Virus record (IMG/VR): IMGVR_UViG_3300042387_001899
Coordinates: 1-41,850 of that record
DNA: 41,850 bases
DNA from: a virus
Reading direction: 5' to 3' (one strand)
Shown here piece by piece: positions 21,059 to 29,699 of this stretch (its first letter is position 1; each line of letters starts with the position of its first letter). The notes beneath the pieces are model-generated. The model searched no databases. It was not told where the DNA came from and saw only the letters and a program-made list of their open reading frames with translations. Both the position numbers and the translations under genes were made by a program.

Positions 21059-22078
21059 ATGCCCGCAACACTCATCACCTCCCAAACTGGCATCCGCCAG
21101 GATCTCTCCGACCTCATCGCGGTCGTAGACGCAAAAACCTGCCCCGTCATCTCGATGGCGAAAAAAGGCGCAGAGCCCATCAACCCCCTCACACAATGGC
21201 AAGCCGACGCATTCAATGCGGCAACGGTTCCCGCCGGCGTGCTCTCGAACACCGATGTTTCTTCATCTGATTTCGTGGACAACGCCGCAAACCGCGTGCT
21301 CCTCTCAGCCCGTATCCAGAAGTTCCGCGAAGTCCCATCCGTGGACGATCTCGCGCAGCATGTCTCCGAAGTTGCCGGTATCGGCAAAAAGAAAGAGATG
21401 GCCCGCGCCGTCAGCAAATCCCTCGAGCAAATGAAGCGCTCCATGGAAGCCGCATTCTGCTCCGACCAAGAAGGCGTCGAGCAATCCGGTGCGACCCCCT
21501 ACAAGACCCGTGGTCTTGGCAAGTGGATCCAGAATGGCGCTCAGTCCGACCTCCCCGTCAACGCCGCCTACCGCACACCGACAGCGTCGATCAACACGAC
21601 CGTCACCGCCTCGCTCACCGAGAACAACATCCAGGATATGTTGCAGTCCCTCTACGAGCAGACCGGCAAATCCCAGACCTACAGCCTCGTCTGCGGGCCT
21701 GCCCTCAAGCGCCAGTTCACCTCGTTCACACGCACCCAGTTCGCTTCGACGAATGTCGCCAGCGCCATCCGCGTGTTGAATCAAAAGGACAGCTCCAAAA
21801 TCGTCAGCTCTGTTGACATTTTCGAGGGCGACTTCGGCACACTCGAGCTCATCCCATCGCTCTTCCTGGCGAAGGACGCGACCGTGAACGCAGCCGCCGT
21901 GCAGAACGGCCGTGGCTATGTCCTCGACATGGACATGGTCGAGCTCCGCTACAATCGCAAGCCCCGCTTCCAAGAACTGGAAGACCGTGGCGGTGGCCCA
22001 CGCGGCATCGTGGACGCCATCTGCGCCCTCTGCGTCAAGAGCCCTCTGGCTCTCGGCAAGTTCGCACCGACTGCCTAA
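21059..22078 (+). CDS. Major capsid protein (SU10/DUF5309-type HK97 fold)
   Basis: 339 aa. The start region MPATLITSQTGIRQDLSDLI, the RYLRNQ-like core SSSDFVDNAANRVLLSARIQ, KSLEQMKRSMEAAFCSD and the C-terminal VELRYNRKPRFQELEDRGGG are characteristic of the SU10 major capsid family. It self-assembles into the icosahedral shell. The ATG lacks an SD sequence (CCCCTTAACACA before it) although it should be the most highly expressed gene. A strong nested hairpin follows the stop. The spacing and order (scaffold, capsid, portal) fit podoviruses of this family. Confidence 0.85.
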   Translation: MPATLITSQTGIRQDLSDLIAVVDAKTCPVISMAKKGAEPINPLTQWQADAFNAATVPAGVLSNTDVSSSDFVDNAANRVLLSARIQKFREVPSVDDLAQHVSEVAGIGKKKEMARAVSKSLEQMKRSMEAAFCSDQEGVEQSGATPYKTRGLGKWIQNGAQSDLPVNAAYRTPTASINTTVTASLTENNIQDMLQSLYEQTGKSQTYSLVCGPALKRQFTSFTRTQFASTNVASAIRVLNQKDSSKIVSSVDIFEGDFGTLELIPSLFLAKDATVNAAAVQNGRGYVLDMDMVELRYNRKPRFQELEDRGGGPRGIVDAICALCVKSPLALGKFAPTA

Positions 22079-22088
22079 TCCAGCCTCC

Positions 22089-22158
22089 CCCGCATAGGCC
22101 CTACGGAGGGGCGCTCACCACCCTCCAGATAAACCCTGAGCGCCCCTCCCAATGCGGG
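22089..22158 (+). terminator. Nested stem-loop after the capsid gene (likely terminator/processing element)
   Basis: GGAGGGGCGCTCA (22105-22117) and TGAGCGCCCCTCC (22137-22149) form a perfect 13-bp stem with a 19-base loop. It is enclosed by CCCGCAT (22089-22095) and ATGCGGG (22152-22158). A weak U-rich tract (AATTTTCT) follows. Placement eleven bases after the capsid stop suggests attenuation or mRNA protection, so that capsid is made in excess over downstream genes. Confidence 0.65.
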
Positions 22159-22170
22159 ACAATTTTCTAA

Positions 22171-22503
22171 ATGTCCGACCTCGCAGTAGAACTCGAAGCC
22201 GATCTTGGTGACCTCGCCCCACTGGTCACCGAGGAACTCCGCACCGGCTGGCACGCCTCCATGGTGAATGCCGAGATGCGTCAGCAGCGCATCAAAGCCG
22301 CCAGCGACCGCATCGCCGCAGCCCGCAGCACGGTGGACGGCATCGGCCAGCACACCATGAGCGTCGATTTCGACAGCTACATCTACTGGAACAACCTCTA
22401 CCCCGGTTGCTGGAAGGACAAAGGATTCCGCGAGGAATTCAAAAAAGCCAACCCCCACACCGTCGTCACCACCACCGCCAAGCCGACCATCGTCGTCCAA
22501 TGA
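22171..22503 (+). CDS. Hypothetical head-region protein (110 aa)
   Basis: The N-terminus is acidic and helical (AVELEADLGDLAPLVTEELR), then comes a basic helix (MRQQRIKAASDRIAAARSTV), and the C-terminal half is aromatic (DSYIYWNNLYPGCWKDKGFR). It lies between capsid and portal with an ATGA overlap to the portal. Small proteins here can be head decoration or portal accessories. No family was recognised. Confidence 0.6.
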   Translation: MSDLAVELEADLGDLAPLVTEELRTGWHASMVNAEMRQQRIKAASDRIAAARSTVDGIGQHTMSVDFDSYIYWNNLYPGCWKDKGFREEFKKANPHTVVTTTAKPTIVVQ

Positions 22504-24581
22504 AATCCTCGGACATCTCAGAAATCATCGGCCTGGTCGAAGAAGCGGAGACCGACGCGGCAAACTACTGGTCGCGCAAAAATCTCAACTACAACCAGCG
22601 CTTCTGCCTCTGGCCAGGACAAGACGACACCGGCCGCAAATATTCGTCGAACCTCGGCAAAAACGCATTTCCATGGGATGGGGCGAGTGATTCGCGCATA
22701 CGGCTTTCCGACATGCTCATCAACGAGCGTGTGCGGTTGATGAAAAACTCCTTCACCCGCGCCCGTCTGGCTGTGATGCCCACCGAAACGACCGACATCA
22801 TGGCCGGTCGCAAAGTCGAGACCGTCATCCAGTGGCTTCTCAACTCTCACTGCGCCGCCATGACGAAGCGCGAGGTCGAACTCGCCGCAAACATCCGCGA
22901 GACCTACGGCCTCGCCGTCATGGGCGTCTTCTGGCGCCGCACCACTCGCAACGAAAAACTCACTTTCACGCTCGAGTCCCTCCAGATGCAATACATGGAG
23001 ACCGGCGACCCCCAGCTCGCCATGATGATCGAGGCCATCCTCGACCCCACGCAGGAAGAAGCCGTCGCCCGCGAGATGGATCTCCTGCTCCCAGGCCAAG
23101 GCACCGCAGCCAATGTCCGAAAACTCCGCGAGACCGGCGCGTTCGAATACGACTCGCCCTACATCTTCGAGAACCTCCCCGATTGGCAAGCCTACGAGCC
23201 CTGGGAGGACATTATTTTCCCTCCAAGCACCTACGACCTCCAGCGGGCACCCTTCATCGCCTGCCGCGAACTCCTCCGCGAAGACGAGCTCCGCGAGCGC
23301 GAAGTCACCGAAGACTACGACCCACGCTGGATCGAAGAGGCCGTGAAGCACAAAGGCATCTCCCGCCGCACCGGCCGGAACATGTATCGCATCACCGATA
23401 CATTCCTGCTCTCCGACGACCGCGACATGATTGAGGTCTGGCGCGTCTATCAGAAAAAGTGGAACGAAAAGATCGGCGCCATGGAGGTCATCTGCACCCA
23501 CATCCAGCCCAGCGTCGTGGACCGCGTCGCCAAGTCCGAGGCGATGGGCTACGAGCACGGCCAGTATCCCTTCATCGAGCTCCCACTTGAGCGCACCAGC
23601 CGCCCGCTCATTGAGGCCCGAGGCGTGCCAGAGCTCGTCGCCACCCAGCAGAGCGAGATCAAGGTGCAGCGCGACTACCGCAGTGATCGCGCCAGTTTAA
23701 CAATTCTCCCTCCCCTAAAAGTCCCCGCCAACCGAGGCAAGATGGAAATCGTCCTCGGCCCCGCCAAGCAGCTCCCAGAGCGTCGCCCCGGCGAATTCCA
23801 ATGGATGGCCCCTCCGGTGAACGACATGGGCACCATCGAAATCGAAGCCGCCACCCGCCGCGATGTTGATGAGTATTTCGGCATTCCCCGCGCCGACATG
23901 GCCCCGCAGCGGTCTCTCCTCGCCCAGCAGGATCTGGTCGATACCTGGCTCGCCGACATGGCCCTCATCCTCGGCCAGACCTTCCAACTCTGTCAGCAAT
24001 ACCTCGACGACATCCAATTCGTGCGAGTCGCCGGCGGACTGCCCACCCCCTTCCGCGCCAGCCGCCAGGATATCCAAGGCAAATACGACCTCCGCCTCGA
24101 CTTCGACGCCCGCACGCTCGACTCCGAGGCCCTCAAAATCAAGCTGCAAGGGCTTACCCAGCTCATCCCCCTCGACACGCAAGGCGTCATCGACCGCGCC
24201 GGTCTCGTCAAATTCCTCTTCGGCTCCATCGACCCAAATCTCTCCGAGCTCCTCATCCGCGACGCCGAGGCCGCCAGCCAGCAAGAGATCGACGACGAGC
24301 AAGTCCAATATACGAAAATCGCCGCCGGCACCGAGCCACCGCTCAAGAGCGAAGGCCAGAACTTCCAGCTCCGCCTGCAAACCCTCCAAAACATCATCCA
24401 GAGCAACCCAGCGATCCAGCAGCGCCTGCAACAGGACCAAATCTTCGCCGCCATGCTCAACGCCCGCATGGAGTCATTCGCCTTCCAAGTCCAACAACAA
24501 CAAAACGCCCAAATCGGCCGCGTCGGCGCCCAGCCTGGTCTCCAGAAAGTCGCTGAGGAAATGCAAGGAGGCCCGCAGTGA
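22500..24581 (+). CDS. Portal protein
   Basis: 693 aa, the length of podovirus portals. The N-terminal segment (NQRFCLWPGQDDTGRKYSS) and FPWDGASDSRIRLSDMLINE is the portal motif of SU10/T7-like phages. A clip/wing region follows, then a C-terminal barrel rich in Gln (IQSNPAIQQRLQQDQIFAAM). It forms the 12-fold ring through which DNA passes and to which the adaptor binds. It overlaps the preceding gene by ATGA and the adaptor by GTGA. No odd feature was noticed. Confidence 0.87.
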   Translation: MKSSDISEIIGLVEEAETDAANYWSRKNLNYNQRFCLWPGQDDTGRKYSSNLGKNAFPWDGASDSRIRLSDMLINERVRLMKNSFTRARLAVMPTETTDIMAGRKVETVIQWLLNSHCAAMTKREVELAANIRETYGLAVMGVFWRRTTRNEKLTFTLESLQMQYMETGDPQLAMMIEAILDPTQEEAVAREMDLLLPGQGTAANVRKLRETGAFEYDSPYIFENLPDWQAYEPWEDIIFPPSTYDLQRAPFIACRELLREDELREREVTEDYDPRWIEEAVKHKGISRRTGRNMYRITDTFLLSDDRDMIEVWRVYQKKWNEKIGAMEVICTHIQPSVVDRVAKSEAMGYEHGQYPFIELPLERTSRPLIEARGVPELVATQQSEIKVQRDYRSDRASLTILPPLKVPANRGKMEIVLGPAKQLPERRPGEFQWMAPPVNDMGTIEIEAATRRDVDEYFGIPRADMAPQRSLLAQQDLVDTWLADMALILGQTFQLCQQYLDDIQFVRVAGGLPTPFRASRQDIQGKYDLRLDFDARTLDSEALKIKLQGLTQLIPLDTQGVIDRAGLVKFLFGSIDPNLSELLIRDAEAASQQEIDDEQVQYTKIAAGTEPPLKSEGQNFQLRLQTLQNIIQSNPAIQQRLQQDQIFAAMLNARMESFAFQVQQQQNAQIGRVGAQPGLQKVAEEMQGGPQ

Positions 24582-25525
24582 AATCCATCCCCTACAAAAA
24601 AGTCCGCGATGGCGTGATCTCCCGCATGGGCATCGACCCCGCGCAGCCGCTCATGGCTTCGCAGGCCACGGCGCTGGCGGAGTATTTGACCACCGCTGCC
24701 GCGACGGCTTGGACCTTCTTTGATTGGCCCGAGGTTTATTTGACCGAGGCCCGCACGCCAGTAGGCGATGGCTATGCGCCGGGGCTTTATACCTATGAGT
24801 CGGATTATGTCGGCACGACCTCATACATCGGCCGTGCCTTGCAGGGCTCGCAATTTGCGGACCCTGTGTGGCGCATCAAGCGCGTCACCACGACCGCAGC
24901 GGGCGATATGCTGAATATCGACACCGCCGTGGATGTCGCGTGGAACGACCGCACAACCGCGACCTACATCGAGACCAGCACGAATGCGCCTGCGGAGGAG
25001 TTCATCCCCTACATCCCGCTTCTGGCTCCAGGCCAGAAGGCCATTGGGAATGTGCTCAAGATTTATGACATCAAGCCCGACGAGGGCCGCGTCACGCTCT
25101 CGCTGGATTTTGTCGTCACCGAAGACCGCATCCTCATTACCGATACGGACTACATCTCCGGCCAAGTCTGGGTCGAGTTCTCGCTGCCTCAGCCAAAATT
25201 CACCAGCACCGCGTTCAACTCCTCCACCGCTTACGCAGCGGGCGATCTCGTTTACTACAACACCACCGGCGATTGCTACGAAGCCCTCGCCGACACAACC
25301 GGCAATCTCCCGACCAACGAGGAGTTCTGGCTACGCCACCGCATCCCCGCCTTCCTCGCTGATTACCTTAAATTTTACGCACTCGCTGAAACGCTTTCCG
25401 AGGACGGCCAGATGGATAAAGCCAACTACCAGTTTGCTCGCGCCGAAGGCATCCTGCAACAGCGCATGGACGACGCCTGGCTGCGCAAAGGCGAGGTTCG
25501 CCGCTACTCCGCTTCGTTCCAATAA
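24578..25525 (+). CDS. Head-tail adaptor protein (gp11/gp4-like) with CBM5/12-like insert
   Basis: 315 aa, starting at GTG 24578 with AAGGAGG ideally placed upstream. The helical N-terminus (DGVISRMGIDPAQPLMASQA) and the C-terminal helices (DYLKFYALAETLSEDGQMDK) match podovirus adaptors that ring the portal. Residues 212-255 hold STAYAAGDLVYYNTTGDCYE ... PTNEEFWLR, the spacing of carbohydrate-binding module 5/12, inserted before the last helices. The position after the portal agrees with an adaptor role. The insert may be surface-exposed and bind glycans. Confidence 0.7.
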   Translation: MKSIPYKKVRDGVISRMGIDPAQPLMASQATALAEYLTTAAATAWTFFDWPEVYLTEARTPVGDGYAPGLYTYESDYVGTTSYIGRALQGSQFADPVWRIKRVTTTAAGDMLNIDTAVDVAWNDRTTATYIETSTNAPAEEFIPYIPLLAPGQKAIGNVLKIYDIKPDEGRVTLSLDFVVTEDRILITDTDYISGQVWVEFSLPQPKFTSTAFNSSTAYAAGDLVYYNTTGDCYEALADTTGNLPTNEEFWLRHRIPAFLADYLKFYALAETLSEDGQMDKANYQFARAEGILQQRMDDAWLRKGEVRRYSASFQ

Positions 25526-25532
25526 CCACCCC

Positions 25533-25561
25533 TTGACACCCTTCACCATAATTAAATTAAC
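25533..25561 (+). promoter_or_regulatory. Possible promoter before tail genes
   Basis: A perfect TTGACA at 25533-25538 begins an unusually AT-rich 29-base gap. At 16-17 bases downstream there is only a weak -10 (AATTAA/ATTAAC). The gap carries no SD before ATG 25565. A promoter serving the tail operon is plausible but unproven. Confidence 0.3.
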
Positions 25562-25564
25562 GAC

Positions 25565-25852
25565 ATGAGCAACCCCACCGTCCAGATCGCCGCCCGTTCC
25601 TCCTCAGGCATCGTGCAACCCGTGCAAGCCACTCCTGATGGGGCTCTGCGAGTCACCACCGGTTTCCCTCTTCCTCTTTACGATGCCTTCAACATCGTGC
25701 GTGTTGGCTCCACAAATAACACCGACTACACGCAGTATTCTTTCGGCGGCACAGCGGTGGCTCGCGTGAAAGTTACCTACTTTGGCGGCACGCCGACTAC
25801 GGATAACGCCTCAATCTCCGGCTCGTTTATTCAGTTTCCGCCTTTCGCATAA
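25565..25852 (+). CDS. Small virion-associated protein (95 aa)
   Basis: The start VQIAARSSSGIVQPVQATPD and the later YSFGGTAVARVKVTYFGGTP suggest an all-beta protein. It follows the adaptor and precedes tail genes, so it may be a minor structural or connector protein. No family was recognised. ATG 25565 has no clear SD. Confidence 0.55.
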   Translation: MSNPTVQIAARSSSGIVQPVQATPDGALRVTTGFPLPLYDAFNIVRVGSTNNTDYTQYSFGGTAVARVKVTYFGGTPTTDNASISGSFIQFPPFA

Positions 25853-25853
25853 C

Positions 25854-26126
25854 ATGGGACAGATCGCCTTTGATCCACTGACCGGCAGCATGATTTCGAC
25901 CACTGCGCAAAACGCGCAGCTCGACTCATCAGGCCAACTCTCTGGCGATCTCATTCCGAGCGACTTCGACGATGTGCAGCGCTTTGAAAATCTCGCTGCC
26001 TTCCCAGCCGAGGGCGTCGTCGCCCGCATCTATTTTGCTGCCGACAGCAACCTCCCATATCGATGGGACCCGCCCACACTTTCCTACCAGCCCATCGTCG
26101 CCGATTCCGACGGCGGTGAGTTTTAG
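25854..26126 (+). CDS. Small tail-region protein (90 aa)
   Basis: ATG 25854 lies two bases after the preceding stop. The sequence contains FENLAAFPAEGVVARIYFAA with NLPYRWDPPTLSYQPI. This resembles a short beta module often found at the head-proximal end of phage fibres, in which 'FPxxGxxxxxYxAxDxxxxYRW' recurs. It is probably a structural accessory of the fibre encoded next. The call is tentative. Confidence 0.58.
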   Translation: MGQIAFDPLTGSMISTTAQNAQLDSSGQLSGDLIPSDFDDVQRFENLAAFPAEGVVARIYFAADSNLPYRWDPPTLSYQPIVADSDGGEF

Positions 26127-26166
26127 GACCACCCCGCAGTAACAACCCCCCAAAACATTAAATAAT

Positions 26167-27255
26167 ATGCCCTCCAATATTCGCATCAAACGCAGACTTA
26201 CCGGCGCAGCCGGAGCCCCATCCAGCCTCCTTGCAGGCGAGCCAGCGTATAACAAAGTAGACGAGGTTCTCTACCTCGGAAATGGCACCACGATAGACAA
26301 GGTGGCAGGCCGTGGTGCAGTCGTCATGCTCGACGGCGCACAGACCGTCGCAGGCGTCAAAACCTTCAGCGACACCATCACAGGCTCCGTCTCCGGCAAC
26401 GCAGGCACAGCCACCGCGCTTCAGACCGCCCGCGACATCTCGCTCACTGGCGATGTCACAGGCACAGCCTCTGCTTTCAACGGCTCGGCCAACGCCTCCA
26501 TCTCCGCCACTCTGGCCAACAGCGGCGTCTCAGCAGGCACGCACACCAAAGTCACCGTGGACGCCAAAGGCCGCGTCACCGTTGGTGCAAACCTCGAAGC
26601 CAGCGACATCCCCACGCTCACCGCGTCCAAAGTCTCCGACTTCGACACCCAGGTTCGTTCCAGCCGCCTCGACCAAATGGCCGCGCCAACCGCGTCCGTT
26701 TCGCTCAACAGCCAGAAAATCACCGGCCTCGCCGAGCCCTCGGCCTCCAGCGACGCTTCCACCAAAGGCTATGTGGACACAGCAGTCAGCAACCTCGTTG
26801 ACGGCGCTCCCGACCTCCTCAACACGCTGAACGAAATCGCCGCCGCTATCGCCGATGACGCGAACTACGCGACGACCGTGACCACCGCCCTGGGCACAAA
26901 ATTGGTCAAGTCCAGCAACCTCAGCGACCTCACCGACGCCTCGGCTGCCCGCACAAACCTCGGACTCGCCATTGGCACCAATGTCCAGGCTTACGACGGC
27001 ACACTCGCCGCCCTCGCAGGAGTCACCGTAGCCGCCGACAAGGTTATCTACGCCACCGGCGCGGATCAGTTCAGCACTGCTGACCTCTCCAGCTACGGCC
27101 GCAGCCTCATCGACGACGCCTCCGCCTCCGATGCCCGCACCACGCTCGGCCTCGGCAGCATCGCCGTCCAAGCCGCGAACAATGTCGCCATTACCGGCGG
27201 CAGCATCAGCGGTGTCACCATCGACGACATCACCGTCGATGGAGGAACTTTCTAA
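26167..27255 (+). CDS. Phage tail fibre protein with repeat shaft (362 aa)
   Basis: The N-terminus [20 protein letters not shown] with [20 protein letters not shown] is the anchor motif of many phage fibres. Shaft repeats follow, such as [33 protein letters not shown] and [18 protein letters not shown]. It ends with strands [20 protein letters not shown]. Trimeric fibres of this kind project receptor-binding tips. The gap before it is AT-rich with no SD. A pair of strong hairpins follows its stop. Confidence 0.8.
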   Translation: MPSNIRIKRRLTGAAGAPSSLLAGEPAYNKVDEVLYLGNGTTIDKVAGRGAVVMLDGAQTVAGVKTFSDTITGSVSGNAGTATALQTARDISLTGDVTGTASAFNGSANASISATLANSGVSAGTHTKVTVDAKGRVTVGANLEASDIPTLTASKVSDFDTQVRSSRLDQMAAPTASVSLNSQKITGLAEPSASSDASTKGYVDTAVSNLVDGAPDLLNTLNEIAAAIADDANYATTVTTALGTKLVKSSNLSDLTDASAARTNLGLAIGTNVQAYDGTLAALAGVTVAADKVIYATGADQFSTADLSSYGRSLIDDASASDARTTLGLGSIAVQAANNVAITGGSISGVTIDDITVDGGTF

Positions 27256-27301
27256 AGTTCTCCTCCCTCCCCACAGCGGTGGCGCGGTTCATCCCGCGCC
27301 A
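27241..27301 (+). terminator. Two consecutive hairpins after the fibre gene
   Basis: GGAGGAACTTT (27241-27251) faces AAAGTTCTCCTCC (27254-27266) with one small bulge, overlapping the stop codon. TGGCGCGG (27280-27287) and CCGCGCCA (27294-27301) form an 8-bp stem with a 6-base loop. A T-poor tail argues against a classical terminator. The leader that follows has CTTAAAACTT-type direct repeats up to 27351. Confidence 0.5.
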
Positions 27302-27356
27302 TCGCTCCACGGGGCCCCTGCTTAAAACTTATTCCTTAAAACTTAAAACTTCCCAA

Positions 27357-27725
27357 ATGGCCACGGTCATCCAGCTCCTCCGCTCCACGGTTCCCGGCCG
27401 AGTCCCCACCGCCGCGCAAGTGGCCCAAGGCTCCCTCGCCCTCAACCTCGCCGACCGGCGCTTGTATTCCAAGGACCACACCAACGAAGTTTTCCGCATA
27501 GCCCGCCCCCGCGACCCAAGCGACTACCAGCTCCTGCACGCGGCAGACGGCAACCACCTCTACCTCGGCCGCCTCGCCTGGGCAGACTTCCCCGCCTCCG
27601 GCCCCGCCGAGGACTCCACCGCCTGGACCATCTACCGAATCACCACCGACGCCGCAGGCGATGTGCTCTCGGAGCAATCGGCCACCGGCGCGTGGTCAAA
27701 CAAGGGCAATTTAAATTATGCTTAG
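27357..27725 (+). CDS. Fibre/appendage-associated protein (122 aa)
   Basis: Starts MATVIQLLRSTVPGRVPTAA and continues QGSLALNLADRRLYSKDHTN, the classic phage fibre N-terminal attachment motif (RGTxxxxPxxxxLxxGElAlNxxDxxLY). A beta-rich C-terminal half follows, with YRITTDAAGDVLSEQ. It is a short tail appendage or adaptor. The start at 27357 follows an A/T-rich repeat leader without an SD. It overlaps the next gene by 8 bases. Confidence 0.65.
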   Translation: MATVIQLLRSTVPGRVPTAAQVAQGSLALNLADRRLYSKDHTNEVFRIARPRDPSDYQLLHAADGNHLYLGRLAWADFPASGPAEDSTAWTIYRITTDAAGDVLSEQSATGAWSNKGNLNYA

Positions 27726-28518
27726 TCCCCTCTACGGCCAACTCTCCCCCCTCCGCGTTCCGACGATTTTGCCGCCTGACCCTGATGCGTTGGCGTATAT
27801 CGCCGCCGTCGAGACCGCAGACGGCCAAGAGTTGGAAGCTGGCGTCAAGTATGCCTACGACAAATTTTTTAAGGGGTTAAAACAAGACGGGATTTTTAGC
27901 GCCATCAAAGCCTCCTGCATCCTTGCTGGTGCGCGAACGCTCTCCGGCGCACTTGTGCCGCTCGCTGGAGTTGCCCCTATTAATTACAATTTCGTTTCTG
28001 GCGACTACTCTCGACAGACAGGATTAAAAGGTGATGGCTCAACAAAATGGTTGGACTCTGCACGAAACAATAATGCCGACCCTCAGGACTCCAAGCATTT
28101 AGTCGCTTGGGTTACATTAAATCCAACAAGCACCGCAAATTCTTTTGGAGTTATTGGCGTGTCAGCTACTACTGGCTCGTCGCATCTTGCTCATAATCCC
28201 GCTGGCAAAACGGTTAGATTAAACCAATCAGCTTCGACCAATACCGCAGGGGGTAACGCGCTTGGCTTTTTCGGCGCGTCTCGGAATAACTCGTCGCAAA
28301 TAACGACCCGTGCAAATTCCACAAACACAAATTACTCGGTGGTTTCCGCCACTCCAACAAGTCGTAATTTCGCAGTTTTTGCGTATAGGATCAGCGCGAG
28401 TGGTGCGACGCATACAAACGGTCGTCTCTCATTCTACTCGATTGGTGAGCACTTAGACCTCGTCGCGCTCGACACCCGCGTGACCACCCTCATGACCGAC
28501 ATTGCCGCCGCAATATGA
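27718..28518 (+). CDS. Virion appendage protein with conserved KASCILAGARTL module (266 aa)
   Basis: Residues 20-130 contain DPDALAYIAAVETADGQELE, GIFSAIKASCILAGARTLSG and YNFVSGDYSRQTGLKGDGST, a block I know from many phage tail appendages. A LamG-like beta-sandwich (VAWVTLNPTSTANSFGVIGV) follows. The DNA from about 27880 to 28440 is clearly less GC-rich, with A/T-ending codons, unlike its neighbours. This fits an exchanged receptor-binding tip. The ATG overlaps the stop of the previous gene. Confidence 0.68.
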   Translation: MLSPLYGQLSPLRVPTILPPDPDALAYIAAVETADGQELEAGVKYAYDKFFKGLKQDGIFSAIKASCILAGARTLSGALVPLAGVAPINYNFVSGDYSRQTGLKGDGSTKWLDSARNNNADPQDSKHLVAWVTLNPTSTANSFGVIGVSATTGSSHLAHNPAGKTVRLNQSASTNTAGGNALGFFGASRNNSSQITTRANSTNTNYSVVSATPTSRNFAVFAYRISASGATHTNGRLSFYSIGEHLDLVALDTRVTTLMTDIAAAI

Positions 28519-28832
28519 CACTCGCCGACCTCATCCAGCAACCAATTAGCTACGAAGCCACGAAAGACCTCGCCTTGGTCTTCTCGCCCGAACTCGCCGC
28601 GCAACTCGCCGCCGTCCAAGCGGAGCATGGCAACCCGCGCCATGTCGCCTCGCCCGTCGATCTTATCGATGGCCGCAAAATGCTCTGCGCGGATTTGCTC
28701 ACCGAAGTCGGCCCCGGCGGCCTCTACTCCGGCGGATTTGCGCATCTCCCCGCCGAGCTTTTCCCGCTCGTCGAAGTCCTCCCCATGTCCCAAGTCCTCC
28801 CGCTCCTGCCTCAACCCGAAGAAGAAATCTAA
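28515..28832 (+). CDS. Hypothetical protein (105 aa)
   Basis: The start MTLADLIQQPISYEATKDLA and HPRHVASPVDLIDGRKMLCA-like stretches (NPRHVASPVDLIDGRKMLCA) form a compact helical-beta pattern. It ends with LPLLPQPEEEI. It is coupled to the previous gene by ATGA and may be its chaperone or cap. No family was recognised. Confidence 0.58.
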   Translation: MTLADLIQQPISYEATKDLALVFSPELAAQLAAVQAEHGNPRHVASPVDLIDGRKMLCADLLTEVGPGGLYSGGFAHLPAELFPLVEVLPMSQVLPLLPQPEEEI

Positions 28833-28846
28833 ACTTAACACCAACC

Positions 28847-29515
28847 ATGCTCGAACAAGTCTCCAACTCCGTTAAATTCCTCGCCTTTTTTTCGGCGTCA
28901 AAACAAGGCAAAACCGGCCTGACCGTCACCGTTGACATCTACAATCCAAGCGGCACGCAGATTGTGACCGCAGGCAGCGCCACCGCCCTCGGCGGCGGGT
29001 TGTATGCCTACACGCTCTCAACCGACAATTCCTCGGAGGGCGAATACGCCGCCATCTTCAAGACCACCGACTCCACCGTGGACGCCCAGCACATTCCCTC
29101 CCTCTGGGTTCTAGGCCGCGCAGGAGTCGAAAACCTCGACGCCGCGACTAGCACGCGCCTTGCAGGATCAGCATACACCGCACCAGCAAATTCTGATGTC
29201 GCCGCGATTAAAGCCAAGACAGACAACCTACCGAGCGATCCGGCAGATCAAAGCCTCCTCGAAGCCGCCATCGCCGGGGTTACAGTCCCTAGCGCTGCCA
29301 CCGTGGCCAGCGCAGTTCGCACCGAGCTTTCGGTTGAGCTTGGGCGAGTGGACCAAGCCATCAGCACCCGCCTCGCCTCCTCGGGCTATACGGCCCCAGC
29401 CAACTCGGATATCTCGGCCATCAAAGCAAAGACCGACCTGCTCAACACAGACCGCCTTGCCCAAGTCTCGACGGTCTCGACCACCGGAGCCCAGCTCGCC
29501 GCCGCCCTCAGCTAA
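28847..29515 (+). CDS. Tail appendage protein with two ~60-aa repeats (222 aa)
   Basis: The N-terminal 100 residues are beta-rich (KTGLTVTVDIYNPSGTQIVT), a common neck domain of phage appendages. Two repeats follow: TRLAGSAYTAPANSDVAAIK ... and TRLASSGYTAPANSDISAIK ..., each with a KAKTDxL end. Such repeats build coiled trimeric stems. It is likely a fibre or baseplate-like component. The gap of 14 bases before it has no SD. Confidence 0.7.
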   Translation: MLEQVSNSVKFLAFFSASKQGKTGLTVTVDIYNPSGTQIVTAGSATALGGGLYAYTLSTDNSSEGEYAAIFKTTDSTVDAQHIPSLWVLGRAGVENLDAATSTRLAGSAYTAPANSDVAAIKAKTDNLPSDPADQSLLEAAIAGVTVPSAATVASAVRTELSVELGRVDQAISTRLASSGYTAPANSDISAIKAKTDLLNTDRLAQVSTVSTTGAQLAAALS

Positions 29516-29516
29516 C

Positions 29517-29699
29517 ATGGACACGCACCAAGCCACCGCCTCCTTCACCGGCCTGCTTGCTACGGCGAGCGGCCTCACGCTCTCCATGCTGCCGGAGCTG
29601 GAAGCGTGGCTGCGTGTGGCCTCGCTCGTCATCGGCTGCCTCGTTGGCCTTGCATCGCTCTACGCCATTCTCAGAAACAAAAAGCACCCCCATGAATAA
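29517..29699 (+). CDS. Small holin-like membrane protein (60 aa)
   Basis: Two hydrophobic stretches are visible: residues 9-25 (SFTGLLATASGLTLSML) and 31-51 (AWLRVASLVIGCLVGLASLYA), with the basic end RNKKHPHE. Size, topology and position before a second membrane protein, a spanin-like lipoprotein and an endolysin candidate fit a holin that times lysis. It overlaps the next gene by 8 bases. Confidence 0.62.
   Translation: MDTHQATASFTGLLATASGLTLSMLPELEAWLRVASLVIGCLVGLASLYAILRNKKHPHE

Noticed and set aside
20179-21444. Long minus-strand frame (421 aa) opposite scaffold and capsid genes
   Set aside because: Runs across two genes on the other strand and is Gly/Val/Phe-rich like other shadows here.
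22518-23558. Long minus-strand frame (346 aa) opposite the portal gene
   Set aside because: Antisense of a clear portal protein in GC-rich DNA; low-complexity translation and no start signal.
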